43,576 nt of DNA from a virus. Shown here piece by piece: positions 27,744 to 33,734 of the stretch. The stretch is taken from positions 1 to 43,576 of the IMG/VR virus record IMGVR_UViG_3300046028_002635; one strand, given 5' to 3'. Position numbers and translations under genes: made by a program. Under the pieces are notes generated by a model. That model ran no database searches. It saw nothing but the letters and a program-made list of their open reading frames with translations, and was not told the DNA's origin. The first letter of the stretch is position 1, and each line of letters opens with the position of its first letter.

Positions 27744-28030
27744 CCGGGGAAGTCCGACACCAGCGTCAGGTTGCCGTTGTTGGTGTTATTGGAGGTGATG
27801 GACGACAGCTTGGGGTGGACGTAGGGCGCGGCCATATTGGCGTAGCTGGCCGCAGCCTTGGAGTCACCCTCCTCTCGAGCAGATAGCATGCACTCCAGTA
27901 GCACCTCCAACGGAGTGACACCAGGGATCTCTGCAATACGCTGATCGACCACCACCTTAATAGCCGCAGCCGCCGCCTTCTCTGCCGTCTTCTTTCGCCC
28001 TGCACCTACCCGCTTACCACCTGCAGCCAT
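27740..28030 (-). CDS. terS: Terminase small subunit-like protein (96 aa)
   Basis: Basic start (MAAGGKRVGAGRKKTAEKAA), then TPLEVLLECMLSAREEGDS and AASYANMAAPYVHPKLSS, a pattern typical of short terminase small-subunit-like proteins directly before terL. The ATG at 28030 has AAGAGG upstream. It is the first gene of the late block, with a late promoter at 28060-28094. It should recognise phage DNA for packaging. Confidence 0.82.
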   Translation of the reverse strand: MAAGGKRVGAGRKKTAEKAAAAAIKVVVDQRIAEIPGVTPLEVLLECMLSAREEGDSKAAASYANMAAPYVHPKLSSITSNNTNNGNLTLVSDFPG

Positions 28031-28059
28031 GATTAACCTCTTGAATTTTTGAATAAACC

Positions 28060-28094
28060 AAACTAATCAAATAATCAAATGATGCGCACACCCA
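28060..28094 (-). promoter_or_regulatory. Late promoter copy 1 (divergent), upstream of the terminase
   Basis: Minus-strand box TGGGTGTGCGCATCAT (28094-28079) matches 12 of 16 bases of the consensus, followed after exactly 13 bases by TAGTTT (28065-28060). It overlaps two tandem copies of TAATCAAA (plus strand, 28064-28079). The leader to the terS ATG is about 25 bases and includes AAGAGG. Confidence 0.6.
28064..28079 (+). repeat. Tandem TAATCAAA pair in the early/late intergenic region
   Basis: Two perfect 8-base copies lie head to tail between the lipoprotein gene and terS, covering the -10 area of the terS promoter. They may be a binding site for a regulator that decides between the two divergent genes, or just AT-rich promoter sequence. 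Confidence 0.45.
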
Positions 28095-28137
28095 GTGCGG
28101 TATCCTTTGATCACAACCACCAAACAGGGAGCCCACC

Positions 28138-28512
28138 ATGAAATTCACCATCTCAACCGCGCTTGCAGTCGCCATCCTTACTGGGTGCGCGTCAGGACCA
28201 CCACCCGTAAGCCGAGAGGTCTGGCAGCAACGAGCGGACGAGTCTTTGAAGGTTGAGCAGTCCTGCGCCAAAGCAAAGGTCGCGGATGTTGACGATGGAG
28301 ACTCCGACCCATACGCGGTGGCCTTGGTGCTATCGGCAGGCTGCATGTACGAATACAACCGCTTCACAGAAGCATTTGCCATGGCAAAAATGGACAATGA
28401 CGCCCAGGTGCGCATGTTCCGAGAGAGATCTGCAACCCGTAGCGCACGCATTGATAATTTCTTGCCGTATGTCTTGGCGTACAGAAAATCACTCAAGAAG
28501 CAGGTGAAGTAG
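28138..28512 (+). CDS. Lipoprotein, moron-like (124 aa)
   Basis: A classic lipoprotein signal: MKFTISTALAVAILTGC with the lipobox LTGC and Cys at residue 17, then an extended linker (ASGPPPVS) and a helical domain with two further Cys. GGGAG lies upstream of the ATG. It is the only plus-strand gene in the minus-strand block and overlaps the end of the helix-turn-helix gene by 20 bases tail to tail. A divergent AT-rich region (28040-28110) probably holds its own promoter. An envelope role such as surface change or exclusion of other phages during lysogeny is plausible but unproven. Confidence 0.8.
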   Translation: MKFTISTALAVAILTGCASGPPPVSREVWQQRADESLKVEQSCAKAKVADVDDGDSDPYAVALVLSAGCMYEYNRFTEAFAMAKMDNDAQVRMFRERSATRSARIDNFLPYVLAYRKSLKKQVK

Positions 28513-28750
28513 TCCGCTCGATCAGTACCACCTTCCAGCCAGCGATCACACGGTTGCGGCGTTTTCCTTTTACGATGTCGCGCACCAAACTGGCTGACAC
28601 TTCAAACTTCTGGGCCAGCAGCTTGTAACCCATACCACCACGGTGCATGTCCATCAACAGGTCGACCTCGCAGTTGGCCAGCTTGGCCCCTGTCTGGTCC
28701 TCCCCGATGCGGCGCCCTGATGCATCTACTGCCACGGTTCTTTTATTCAT
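28493..28750 (-). CDS. Small helix-turn-helix protein, candidate late regulator (85 aa)
   Basis: The middle of the protein (VDLLMDMHRGGMGYKLLAQK, then FEVSASLVRDIVKGKRRNRV) reads as a helix-turn-helix of the resolvase/transposase-like class, with a basic tail. It is the last gene of the early minus-strand operon, just before the terminase block, the place where many phages keep their late activator (Q, Ogr or similar). Its ATG overlaps the stop of the 58-residue gene. That it binds the late promoter boxes is my inference. It could also be a terminase-linked DNA-binding protein. Confidence 0.72.
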   Translation of the reverse strand: MNKRTVAVDASGRRIGEDQTGAKLANCEVDLLMDMHRGGMGYKLLAQKFEVSASLVRDIVKGKRRNRVIAGWKVVLIERTTSPAS

Positions 28751-28919
28751 GGTCTACCTTGAAGTATTTTGGGTGGTTGGCCTTGGCGCGGCGCAGCACA
28801 TGGTCGATGGCCTTCACCCGTGCCAATGGGTCGATGGCCGTGGATACCTGGGACGCCCGCACCAGTGCGGCACGAATGTCGAACGGCAGCTGGGTGCTGA
28901 TGGGTGGTAGTTGGGTCAT
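28743..28919 (-). CDS. Small early protein (58 aa)
   Basis: Translated from ATG 28919 to TAA 28743; both ends overlap neighbouring genes. The sequence PFDIRAALVRASQVSTAIDP and AIDHVLRRAKANHPKYFK is helical and basic. I do not recognise the family. The overlapping arrangement (stop of the HNH gene, start of the helix-turn-helix gene) is the main support. Confidence 0.65.
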   Translation of the reverse strand: MTQLPPISTQLPFDIRAALVRASQVSTAIDPLARVKAIDHVLRRAKANHPKYFKVDHE

Positions 28920-29194
28920 GTCGTGCGCTCCAGGGTCCAGTTGAGTAATGCTTGCTGTGTGGTTCCGCTCTCGCGGTCGAAGGCTTTGGTGCCCATGCCA
29001 TGGACTCCTCCTGGGCCACGGTGGTGATTTGGGCAGAGTGGTATCAGGGTTTTGTAGTCCCCCTTACCCCAGCCGCCACCTCTCAGGTGATGCAGCTCGA
29101 CCGCCCCAGGGTCATGGGCGCCATGGATGAAGTGGCAGTAAGCACAGCCCAGCGCTGCGACCTTGCCCTTGTGGATCAGTTCAGCTTTGGTCAT
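28916..29194 (-). CDS. Ref-like HNH nuclease (92 aa)
   Basis: The ATG at 29194 overlaps the stop of the NinB-like gene. Motifs: CAYC (residues 17-20), ELHHLRGGGWGKGD (34-46), LCPNHHRG (53-60) and GVHGMGTKAF (63-72). This is the pattern of the RecA-dependent nuclease Ref of phage P1 and its short relatives in ninB-type clusters. It should bind zinc through the Cys/His residues and cut DNA during recombination. RecA dependence is family knowledge only. Confidence 0.82.
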   Translation of the reverse strand: MTKAELIHKGKVAALGCAYCHFIHGAHDPGAVELHHLRGGGWGKGDYKTLIPLCPNHHRGPGGVHGMGTKAFDRESGTTQQALLNWTLERTT

Positions 29195-29625
29195 TCTTGC
29201 CCCACCCATACAGGCAGCTTCACGCCACGGTCGGCAGCGGTGGCATACAGAAATTCGATCCACTCGGCAAACTGGGGCTTGGTGAACTTGCTGGTGCGCT
29301 GGCCCAACAGGACCACGCCACCGTTCAGACCCATCGCCAGGCGCACGGACTCACCCTTGAAGGCTGCGCTTAGTACGTCTTTCCAGTCATCCGCATCCAT
29401 CGTGACCATGCGGCCATCGACTGGCCATTGCAGTTGCTGGCTGAACACGGTCAGTAGTGGCCACATCAGCCGGTTCTGCGCCTGGCTGCGGGTTTCCAGC
29501 TTGAGCGTCAGCACCCAGCGCGCGCCGCTTTGCAGCACTTTCGCCAGAAATGGGTACGCCAGTCCCTTGATGTCGGCCCATGCCTGCTGGCGGTTGTGCA
29601 GTGTGATGGTCAGGGACTCGCTCAC
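29191..29625 (-). CDS. ninB: NinB-like recombination protein (144 aa)
   Basis: The GTG at 29625 overlaps the stop of the gene upstream (GTGA); a longer frame would run into that gene. Features of the NinB family: TITLHNRQQAWADIKGLAYP, LTLKLETRSQAQNRLMWPLL, DDWKDVLSAAF, and a C-terminal segment with LGQRTSKFTKPQFAEWIEFL. NinB binds single-stranded DNA and works with phage recombination functions (lambda Orf). It sits between a PD-(D/E)XK-like nuclease and the Ref-like nuclease. Confidence 0.88.
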   Translation of the reverse strand: MSESLTITLHNRQQAWADIKGLAYPFLAKVLQSGARWVLTLKLETRSQAQNRLMWPLLTVFSQQLQWPVDGRMVTMDADDWKDVLSAAFKGESVRLAMGLNGGVVLLGQRTSKFTKPQFAEWIEFLYATAADRGVKLPVWVGQE

Positions 29626-29909
29626 TTCATCATCCCCAGCAAGGTGTCCACACCCGAGGCATCGTGGATGCAGGCGTACAGGCCGCCCTTCCACTCCGAC
29701 AGGAAGGACTTCTGGTTGCCGTTCTCACCCTTGCGGCCGTAGCGGGTGGCAGGGTTTTTCACTTCGACCATGGCCGTCTGCCCGTTGAAGCCCACCAAAA
29801 GATCGACTGGCCGCCCGATGATGTCCACACTGGCGCCACGTTCCCGCAGCATCTTGACGATGGCGGGCTGGTTCTCATCGACCTTGGGGTTGTAGCGGTT
29901 GATGCTCAT
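29622..29909 (-). CDS. PD-(D/E)XK nuclease-like protein (95 aa)
   Basis: RPVDLLVGFNGQTAMVEVKN carries the D36 ... E49-V-K51 triad of a small PD-(D/E)XK nuclease of the VRR-NUC or resolvase type. The start (YNPKVDENQPAIVKMLRERG) is typical of small phage versions. It could act as a structure-specific nuclease in replication or recombination. It overlaps the next gene by 4 bases. Confidence 0.75.
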   Translation of the reverse strand: MSINRYNPKVDENQPAIVKMLRERGASVDIIGRPVDLLVGFNGQTAMVEVKNPATRYGRKGENGNQKSFLSEWKGGLYACIHDASGVDTLLGMMK

Positions 29910-30081
29910 GCTGCAGGCCTTGCAAACGCTTCATTTCCTTGGTCAGCAGGTCCGGCAGGCCCGCCAACTGGTGCGGGTCGATAAGTGCCAAGTCCTTTGC
30001 CAGCTTCCACGCATGGGCCTTCTGCCCGGCTGCACACCAATCCAGGCAGCGTTGGAGTGCTTTTTGTAGTAGATCGCTCAT
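29875..30081 (-). CDS. Small early protein (68 aa)
   Basis: Helical, basic and Gln/Leu-rich at the end (LQGLQHEHQPLQPQGR). It starts 3 bases after the helicase gene and overlaps the nuclease gene by 35 bases. The head SDLLQKALQRCLDWCAAGQK recalls small phage proteins near replication genes. Function unknown. Confidence 0.6.
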   Translation of the reverse strand: MSDLLQKALQRCLDWCAAGQKAHAWKLAKDLALIDPHQLAGLPDLLTKEMKRLQGLQHEHQPLQPQGR

Positions 30082-30084
30082 GCA

Positions 30085-31068
30085 TTACATCGACTCCACA
30101 TGGGGATAATTTCCAAAGAACTGGGCACGGGCGCCAGCCTCGGCCACGAAATCACCCGCATCCAAATGGCGCCAAAGTGAAATCATTGGCTCACCGTCTG
30201 CACTGCCCTCGTAGTTGCGCTGCTTGCGGCACAACAGGTAGCTGTCAGGCTCGGTCTGCTTGTTGCTCTGGCTGCCACTGGCGCGGATCGAGTCCTCTTT
30301 GGGCTTGTTGCGCCACACCATGAACAGGTTGTCCACCTGGTCGGTGATAGAGCCGCTGCCCTTGGTGTCGTGCTTGTCGGGCATATCACCCTCTTTGGCT
30401 GGCTTCTTCAGGTGGTGGACCAGGTGGATATGCACATCACAATCCTTTGCCATCGCGCACAACTGGTCCACAAAGTTCTTTTGCCCGTTGTAGTCATCCT
30501 CGGCTTTGACGCATTTCATCAGCGAGTCAATGAAGATGTGCGTGATACCCAGCTCCTGGGCGCAATACTTGACCATGCCCAGAACTGTCTCAGGATGGGC
30601 CGTCCCAGTCTGGTCGTACAACCACATGCGGCCATCACTCCACCCACCAAACTCGTCGTACAGCGTGTCCAAGATCCCAAGTCCATCCTCACCCTGGAAC
30701 TCTGGCGAAAATTGGTTGGTCATGGCAAACATGCGAACCATGCGGCCAATGGTGGTCACCGGGCGCATTTCAAACGATGCCACGCATACCTTCTCGTCTT
30801 GCCCCACCAGACTCAGGGCGATCTGAGTCGTAACGTCCGTTTTCCCGTGGCCGTTTTGCCCGGCCCAGACTGTCACTTCACCCTTGCGAAACTCAAAAGA
30901 GTCATTGCACTTAGGCCATGGCAGGTATGTGCGCTTGGCTTTTGCCCTGATTCGCAACCGGTCTTTGGCGTCCTGCACGAAATCGCTGGCAGGCTTCACC
31001 TTGCTTTTTGCATCCGTGTCTTTCAGGTACGCGGCGAAATCAATCGAATCTGTCAGGTACTCGGCCAT
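30085..31068 (-). CDS. Replicative helicase, RecA-fold (327 aa)
   Basis: Walker A GQNGHGKT at residues 70-77, Walker B HIFID at 177-181, then HIHLVHHLKKP and KGSGSITDQVDNLFMVWRNK, the late motifs of DnaB/Twinkle/T7 gp4-type helicases. There is no primase domain and the protein is short, so priming must come from the host or another protein. It is coupled to the upstream gene (shared base at 31068). With the replication protein at 31400 it forms the replication module. Confidence 0.87.
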   Translation of the reverse strand: MAEYLTDSIDFAAYLKDTDAKSKVKPASDFVQDAKDRLRIRAKAKRTYLPWPKCNDSFEFRKGEVTVWAGQNGHGKTDVTTQIALSLVGQDEKVCVASFEMRPVTTIGRMVRMFAMTNQFSPEFQGEDGLGILDTLYDEFGGWSDGRMWLYDQTGTAHPETVLGMVKYCAQELGITHIFIDSLMKCVKAEDDYNGQKNFVDQLCAMAKDCDVHIHLVHHLKKPAKEGDMPDKHDTKGSGSITDQVDNLFMVWRNKPKEDSIRASGSQSNKQTEPDSYLLCRKQRNYEGSADGEPMISLWRHLDAGDFVAEAGARAQFFGNYPHVESM

Positions 31069-31403
31069 TACGCCACCTCTTTTCTAAAAATCTGCATCCA
31101 ACCGTCTTGGTCAAACTGGTGTTTATCGGCCTGCACATGGCATGCTGCTACTACCCCCGCACCTGCCTGCTTAACTCGCTCAAAAAGTGACTTTGCGCGA
31201 CCCTCAGAGGTAGCGCTGATGCTGACGGTCAGTCCCACCAGGAAGCGCAGGTCAAGCGACCCCATGAAATCGTGGTGTGTGCAGACGGTGGCCTGGTCGC
31301 CGTGTTCAAACCAATCTGTCGCACACGGGTAGTCGTTCAGAAAAACGATCTTGGGTTTGTGGCCTTGCATCCGCAGGGCAATGATGTTTTCGTGGCCCTT
31401 CAT
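31068..31403 (-). CDS. Early protein between replication genes (111 aa)
   Basis: Starts MKGHENIIALRMQGHKPKIV and contains a WFEHGDQATVCTHHDFMG segment and a basic end. The first part resembles small phage proteins that accompany helicases. No catalytic motif is clear to me. The start overlaps the stop of the replication protein and the end overlaps the helicase start. Confidence 0.65.
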   Translation of the reverse strand: MKGHENIIALRMQGHKPKIVFLNDYPCATDWFEHGDQATVCTHHDFMGSLDLRFLVGLTVSISATSEGRAKSLFERVKQAGAGVVAACHVQADKHQFDQDGWMQIFRKEVA

Positions 31404-32053
31404 ATCGCCCCCGCCAAAACACCACTGGCTGTGGTTGCTGGTTGTTTGTCAGTGATCCAGTCAGATTTGAATCCGCGCCAGCTTCTCTCGACACAGGTCC
31501 GCAGGGCTTGCTCCAGGCTGTACCCAGCTTTGTCTGCCTCACGCTGTATTCCATCCATGGCGGTTTCTGTCACCGGAGCTTTGAGGGTCTTGCGCAGTTT
31601 CAGGAAGTCGGCCCAGACTTTGATCGACACACCGTCAGGTGGTGTCACGGTGATCTTCTTTATCTGTTCTGTATCTGTTCTGTTCTGTTCTAGGGCGTTA
31701 CTTTTTGTTTCTGTAACGTTACATGGCTGTTTCTGCTTCTCTTTTTGTAGCAGCCGATGCTTTGCCACTCTGGTTGCACTGCTATCTGAGGCAAACTGAC
31801 GCTTGTCCCAATTCAGTACATTCCATGCAGAATCTACAAACCCCTTAACGACAAAAATTGCCTTGGTTTCAGACAACTCTGTTTCACTGATACGCAACTG
31901 AAACGCGATCTCTGTTTCATGTAACGTTACAAGCGCGTTACTGCAACGCATGCACATCACCATCAACAACCGGCGCTGCATTGCCTCAGACAACATCTGC
32001 ACTTTGGGGTCGGTAGCGAACTCCGAATACATGCGAAACCAGGGGTTACTCAT
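31400..32053 (-). CDS. Replication initiation protein-like (217 aa)
   Basis: The ATG at 32053 overlaps the stop of the upstream gene (ATGA), so MSNPWFRMYSEFATDP is the start. Residues up to about 95 look like a winged-helix replication protein (QRRLLMVMCMRCSN, WDKRQFASDSSATRVAKHR is a common element). A Gln/Thr/Asn-rich linker (about 100-135) is followed by a helical C-terminal part with KVWADFLKLRKT. This is the usual layout of lambda-O-type or DnaT-like proteins that load the helicase. The DNA of the linker region carries repeated palindromes (candidate origin). Confidence 0.78.
   Translation of the reverse strand: MSNPWFRMYSEFATDPKVQMLSEAMQRRLLMVMCMRCSNALVTLHETEIAFQLRISETELSETKAIFVVKGFVDSAWNVLNWDKRQFASDSSATRVAKHRLLQKEKQKQPCNVTETKSNALEQNRTDTEQIKKITVTPPDGVSIKVWADFLKLRKTLKAPVTETAMDGIQREADKAGYSLEQALRTCVERSWRGFKSDWITDKQPATTASGVLAGAI
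31660..31941. other. Candidate replication origin inside the replication gene
   Basis: Two perfect 12-base palindromes TGTAACGTTACA lie at 31712-31723 and 31920-31931. Each has one extra CGTTAC nearby (31696-31701 and 31936-31941), so six CGTTAC half-sites on both strands fall within 246 bases. A run of TCTGT-like repeats lies at 31660-31692. Position inside the initiator gene recalls the lambda origin. Confidence 0.5.
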
Positions 32054-32373
32054 GAAGCACTCCACTCACGCTCTTGGCGACCTGCAGTGCTTTGCACGTT
32101 GCGACCTGTTGGCGTGATCCTCCCAGCGCGCTGCAGTTCTGTCAGGCGGCGGCAGACTGCAACGCCATCCAATCCACGCAAGCGAGATGCAATGCCATCC
32201 TTACCCAGTGGTCCGTACTGAGACAGTACGTCGACAATCATGCGATGGTGCTTGGCTGCCATCTCCTTGGCCTGTGTCGCGGCCATGCGGCTGGTTTCTG
32301 GATCTGATTTGCGTGAACCAGGCTCAAACTCTATGGACATCTGCCTTGGGTCTGTTAAAATTTCTGTACTCAT
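32050..32373 (-). CDS. Winged-helix early protein (107 aa)
   Basis: The ATG at 32373 has AAAAGG upstream. A disordered head is followed by PETSRMAATQAKEMAAKHHR and VLSQYGPLGKDGIASRLRGL, then VCRRLTELQRAGRI, a winged-helix pattern common in proteins encoded before phage replication genes. It may bind DNA or aid initiation. Its stop overlaps the start of the replication protein. Confidence 0.75.
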   Translation of the reverse strand: MSTEILTDPRQMSIEFEPGSRKSDPETSRMAATQAKEMAAKHHRMIVDVLSQYGPLGKDGIASRLRGLDGVAVCRRLTELQRAGRITPTGRNVQSTAGRQEREWSAS

Positions 32374-32401
32374 CTGCTTACCTTTTCTAAGTTGCTGACA
32401 G

Positions 32402-32434
32402 AAGCCCCACCCAGTTCCTGCTGCGTGGGGTTTT
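32402..32434. terminator. Hairpin in the early leader, possible attenuator
   Basis: CCCCAC (32405-32410) pairs with GTGGGG (32425-32430) around a 14-base loop. TTTT follows in the plus direction. In the minus direction, the early operon direction, the tail is weaker (CTTCTG). It may stop antisense transcription or act as an early terminator overcome by antitermination. Confidence 0.4.
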
Positions 32435-32439
32435 CGCTT

Positions 32440-32760
32440 TCATGGGCGGGTGCCAAGAAATACGGACTTGCCACTGATCGCGGCGTTGCGATCTCTCGCG
32501 GCGCGGTCGTTGGGCACGAATTGGTCTTTGTTTTGGCGCAGCACTTTGTCGGTGCGGGTCTTTAAGTGCCGGGCCTTGCGCTCTTCCGGTGTCTCGATGG
32601 CCACCATGGCCTGGAACTCGCGCGTCCGGTAGTACTTTGGTCCAGGCTTGCGCTTTGGCTTGGCTGTTTCACGGCCCTCGATCAGCATCGAGAACGCATT
32701 CATGCCTGCAGGCGGCAGACCCAAATAGGCGGCTGGTGTTTTTTCTTTGAGGTGGATCAC
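32440..32760 (-). CDS. Early hypothetical protein (about 106 aa)
   Basis: The frame is open from 32799 down, but no ATG is found near the Cro end. The GTG at 32760 lies 9 bases after the Cro stop; an ATG at 32703 is also possible. The product has IHLKEKTPAAYLGLPPAGMN, then a basic stretch (KPKRKPGPKYYRT) and PEERKARHLKTRTDKVLRQN, which suggests a nucleic-acid-binding protein. No strong ribosome site is seen for any start. Function unknown. Confidence 0.55.
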   Translation of the reverse strand: MIHLKEKTPAAYLGLPPAGMNAFSMLIEGRETAKPKRKPGPKYYRTREFQAMVAIETPEERKARHLKTRTDKVLRQNKDQFVPNDRAARDRNAAISGKSVFLGTRP

Positions 32761-32771
32761 TGGATAAACGA

Positions 32772-32978
32772 TCAGGATTGAATGTTTGCGGATTCGCAAC
32801 TACTCTTACGTTGAGTGCGTTTAACCTTCAGCCTGTTGTATGCAGCTTCCACACGGTCACGAATGCGTGGTGTGAGTGGGTCGGGCCACTGCGAGATTGC
32901 TTGCGTTGTGCATCCTATGGCGTGGGCCGCTTTGGCGGTTGTCCCACCAAGGAGGTGTAGTGCGTCTGTTTTGTTCAT
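32772..32978 (-). CDS. Cro-like regulator (68 aa)
   Basis: LHLLGGTTAKAAHAIGCTTQ followed by AISQWPDPLTPRIRDRVEAA is the helix-turn-helix of the Cro/YdaS type (the IS-W-P element is typical). It is the first gene of the minus early operon, divergent from the CI-like gene. The ATG follows a -10 box by only 5 bases and has no ribosome site, so the message is probably leaderless. It should turn off repressor synthesis. Confidence 0.82.
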   Translation of the reverse strand: MNKTDALHLLGGTTAKAAHAIGCTTQAISQWPDPLTPRIRDRVEAAYNRLKVKRTQRKSSCESANIQS

Positions 32979-32983
32979 GCTGC

Positions 32984-33012
32984 ATTGTAAGGTTGTTTAC
33001 AAGCACAAACAA
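32984..33012 (-). promoter_or_regulatory. Early promoter for the Cro-like gene (PR-like)
   Basis: On the minus strand TTGTTT (33012-33007), 17 bases, TACAAT (32989-32984). Both hexamers and the spacing are identical to those of the promoter at 33798-33826. The expected start falls on or next to the Cro ATG (32978). Confidence 0.72.
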
Positions 33013-33013
33013 C
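32985..33013. promoter_or_regulatory. Operator cluster between cI-like and cro-like genes
   Basis: Two overlapping inverted repeats: TTGTAA-6-TTACAA (32985-33002) and GTTGTTT-8-AAACAAC (32992-33013). They cover the spacer and both hexamers of the Cro promoter. The octamer GTTTACAA (32995-33002) recurs in the operator at 33786-33825. Likely binding sites for the repressor and the Cro-like protein. Confidence 0.62.
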
Positions 33014-33040
33014 AGTTTTTACATTGATATTTCGTAAGAT
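33012..33040 (+). promoter_or_regulatory. Weak promoter for the CI-like gene (PRM-like)
   Basis: TAAGAT (33035-33040) is a fair -10 with no good -35 at the usual distance (ACAGTT at 33012-33017). It ends 5 bases before the CI ATG, again suggesting a leaderless message. A weak promoter beside operators fits positive autoregulation, as in lambda PRM. Confidence 0.45.
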
Positions 33041-33045
33041 GCTTT

Positions 33046-33459
33046 ATGACCTACGGAAAGCGCCTGGACGCATCCATAAAATATGCAAAAACAGACCGCA
33101 AAAAGCTGTCTTCCGCGCTTGGGTGTACACCGCAGGCGCTAGGGATAGTGATAACCGGGTCTGGTTACTTGTCAGTCACGAACCACGCCAAGGCCGCGCT
33201 GACCTTGGGTGTTGATGGGTATTGGCTGGCTACTGGTGAAGGCGAGATGGTTTTGCCATCAACTACCGCCAAAGCGGCAGCACCAATAGCGCCTGATTTG
33301 GTAATGGTTGTGCAGCTAATAGAGGCTATGCCACAAGATCAACGGCAAAATGCAGTGATGGAAGTTGTACAGGTGCTGGTTGGCTATATACCCCGCGCAT
33401 CTGAGCCTGCCACTCAAGCGCAATCGACCTTTGCGACTCAGGCCAGCACACGCGCCTAG
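33046..33459 (+). CDS. CI-like repressor, short form (137 aa)
   Basis: Residues 1-70 form a typical phage repressor helix-turn-helix domain (KRLDASIKYAKTDRKKLSSA, LGCTPQALGIVITG, then LGVDGYWLATGEGEMV). The C-terminal half is short and lacks the S24 peptidase Ser/Lys residues, ending in an Ala/Thr/Gln-rich tail, so self-cleavage on SOS induction is not expected. The gene is divergent from the Cro-like gene and is followed by a terminator at 33712. It should keep the prophage silent. Confidence 0.83.
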   Translation: MTYGKRLDASIKYAKTDRKKLSSALGCTPQALGIVITGSGYLSVTNHAKAALTLGVDGYWLATGEGEMVLPSTTAKAAAPIAPDLVMVVQLIEAMPQDQRQNAVMEVVQVLVGYIPRASEPATQAQSTFATQASTRA

Positions 33460-33619
33460 TCGCTCCAGCCGCTGCAAGGGTGCGGCAAAGACTCACACCA
33501 GCCAGATACTGAGCATCAGGGACGATCATCACCAGATCATGCCCATCCATTGGCTTATCGGCTAAAAATCTCTCTCTCTCTCTCTCTCTCTCAGCATTAA
33601 ACATGCCAGTTTTCATCAT
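33326..33619 (-). CDS. Possible antisense protein with a dinucleotide repeat in frame (97 aa)
   Basis: This frame overlaps the end of the repressor gene by 134 bases on the other strand. Near its start the (GA)12 tract encodes eight alternating Glu-Arg residues. After it the sequence looks protein-like (PMDGHDLVMIVPDAQYLAG, SLCRTLAAAGATRRVCWPES). A start after the repeat (ATG for MDGHDL) is equally possible. No strong ribosome site is seen. It may be a real, phase-variable gene or a chance frame. Confidence 0.3.
   Translation of the reverse strand: MMKTGMFNAERERERERFLADKPMDGHDLVMIVPDAQYLAGVSLCRTLAAAGATRRVCWPESQRSIALEWQAQMRGVYSQPAPVQLPSLHFAVDLVA
33569..33592. repeat. (TC)12 microsatellite
   Basis: Twelve perfect TC units lie in the region between the repressor gene and its terminator. 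Tracts of this length slip during replication, so unit number may vary between copies of the phage. Confidence 0.9.
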
Positions 33620-33711
33620 CGTTTTCCCTGATCTTTTTGAAAGCGAAGTCTAGGGGTTGCCCGACAGGATGACCATCCCCCATTCGGGTGAGATTGAGAA
33701 TTAAATTTACC

Positions 33712-33734
33712 AACCCGTTCACGCGGGTTTTTTT
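33712..33734 (+). terminator. Rho-independent terminator after the repressor gene
   Basis: AACCCG (33712-33717) pairs with CGGGTT (33724-33729) around TTCACG, and the T run extends to 33734 (seven T). It should end the repressor transcript before the recombination operon promoter. Confidence 0.82.

Noticed and set aside
28014-28496. Minus-strand frame of 160 codons opposite the lipoprotein gene
   Set aside because: It would run through the terS start and promoter. The opposite strand has a convincing signal peptide with lipobox.
33120-33146. GGGTGTAC followed by GATAG inside the repressor gene, similar to the late promoter box
   Set aside because: Only the first half of the box matches, the spacing to GATAG is 3 bases shorter, the orientation is opposite to late genes, and it is inside coding sequence.
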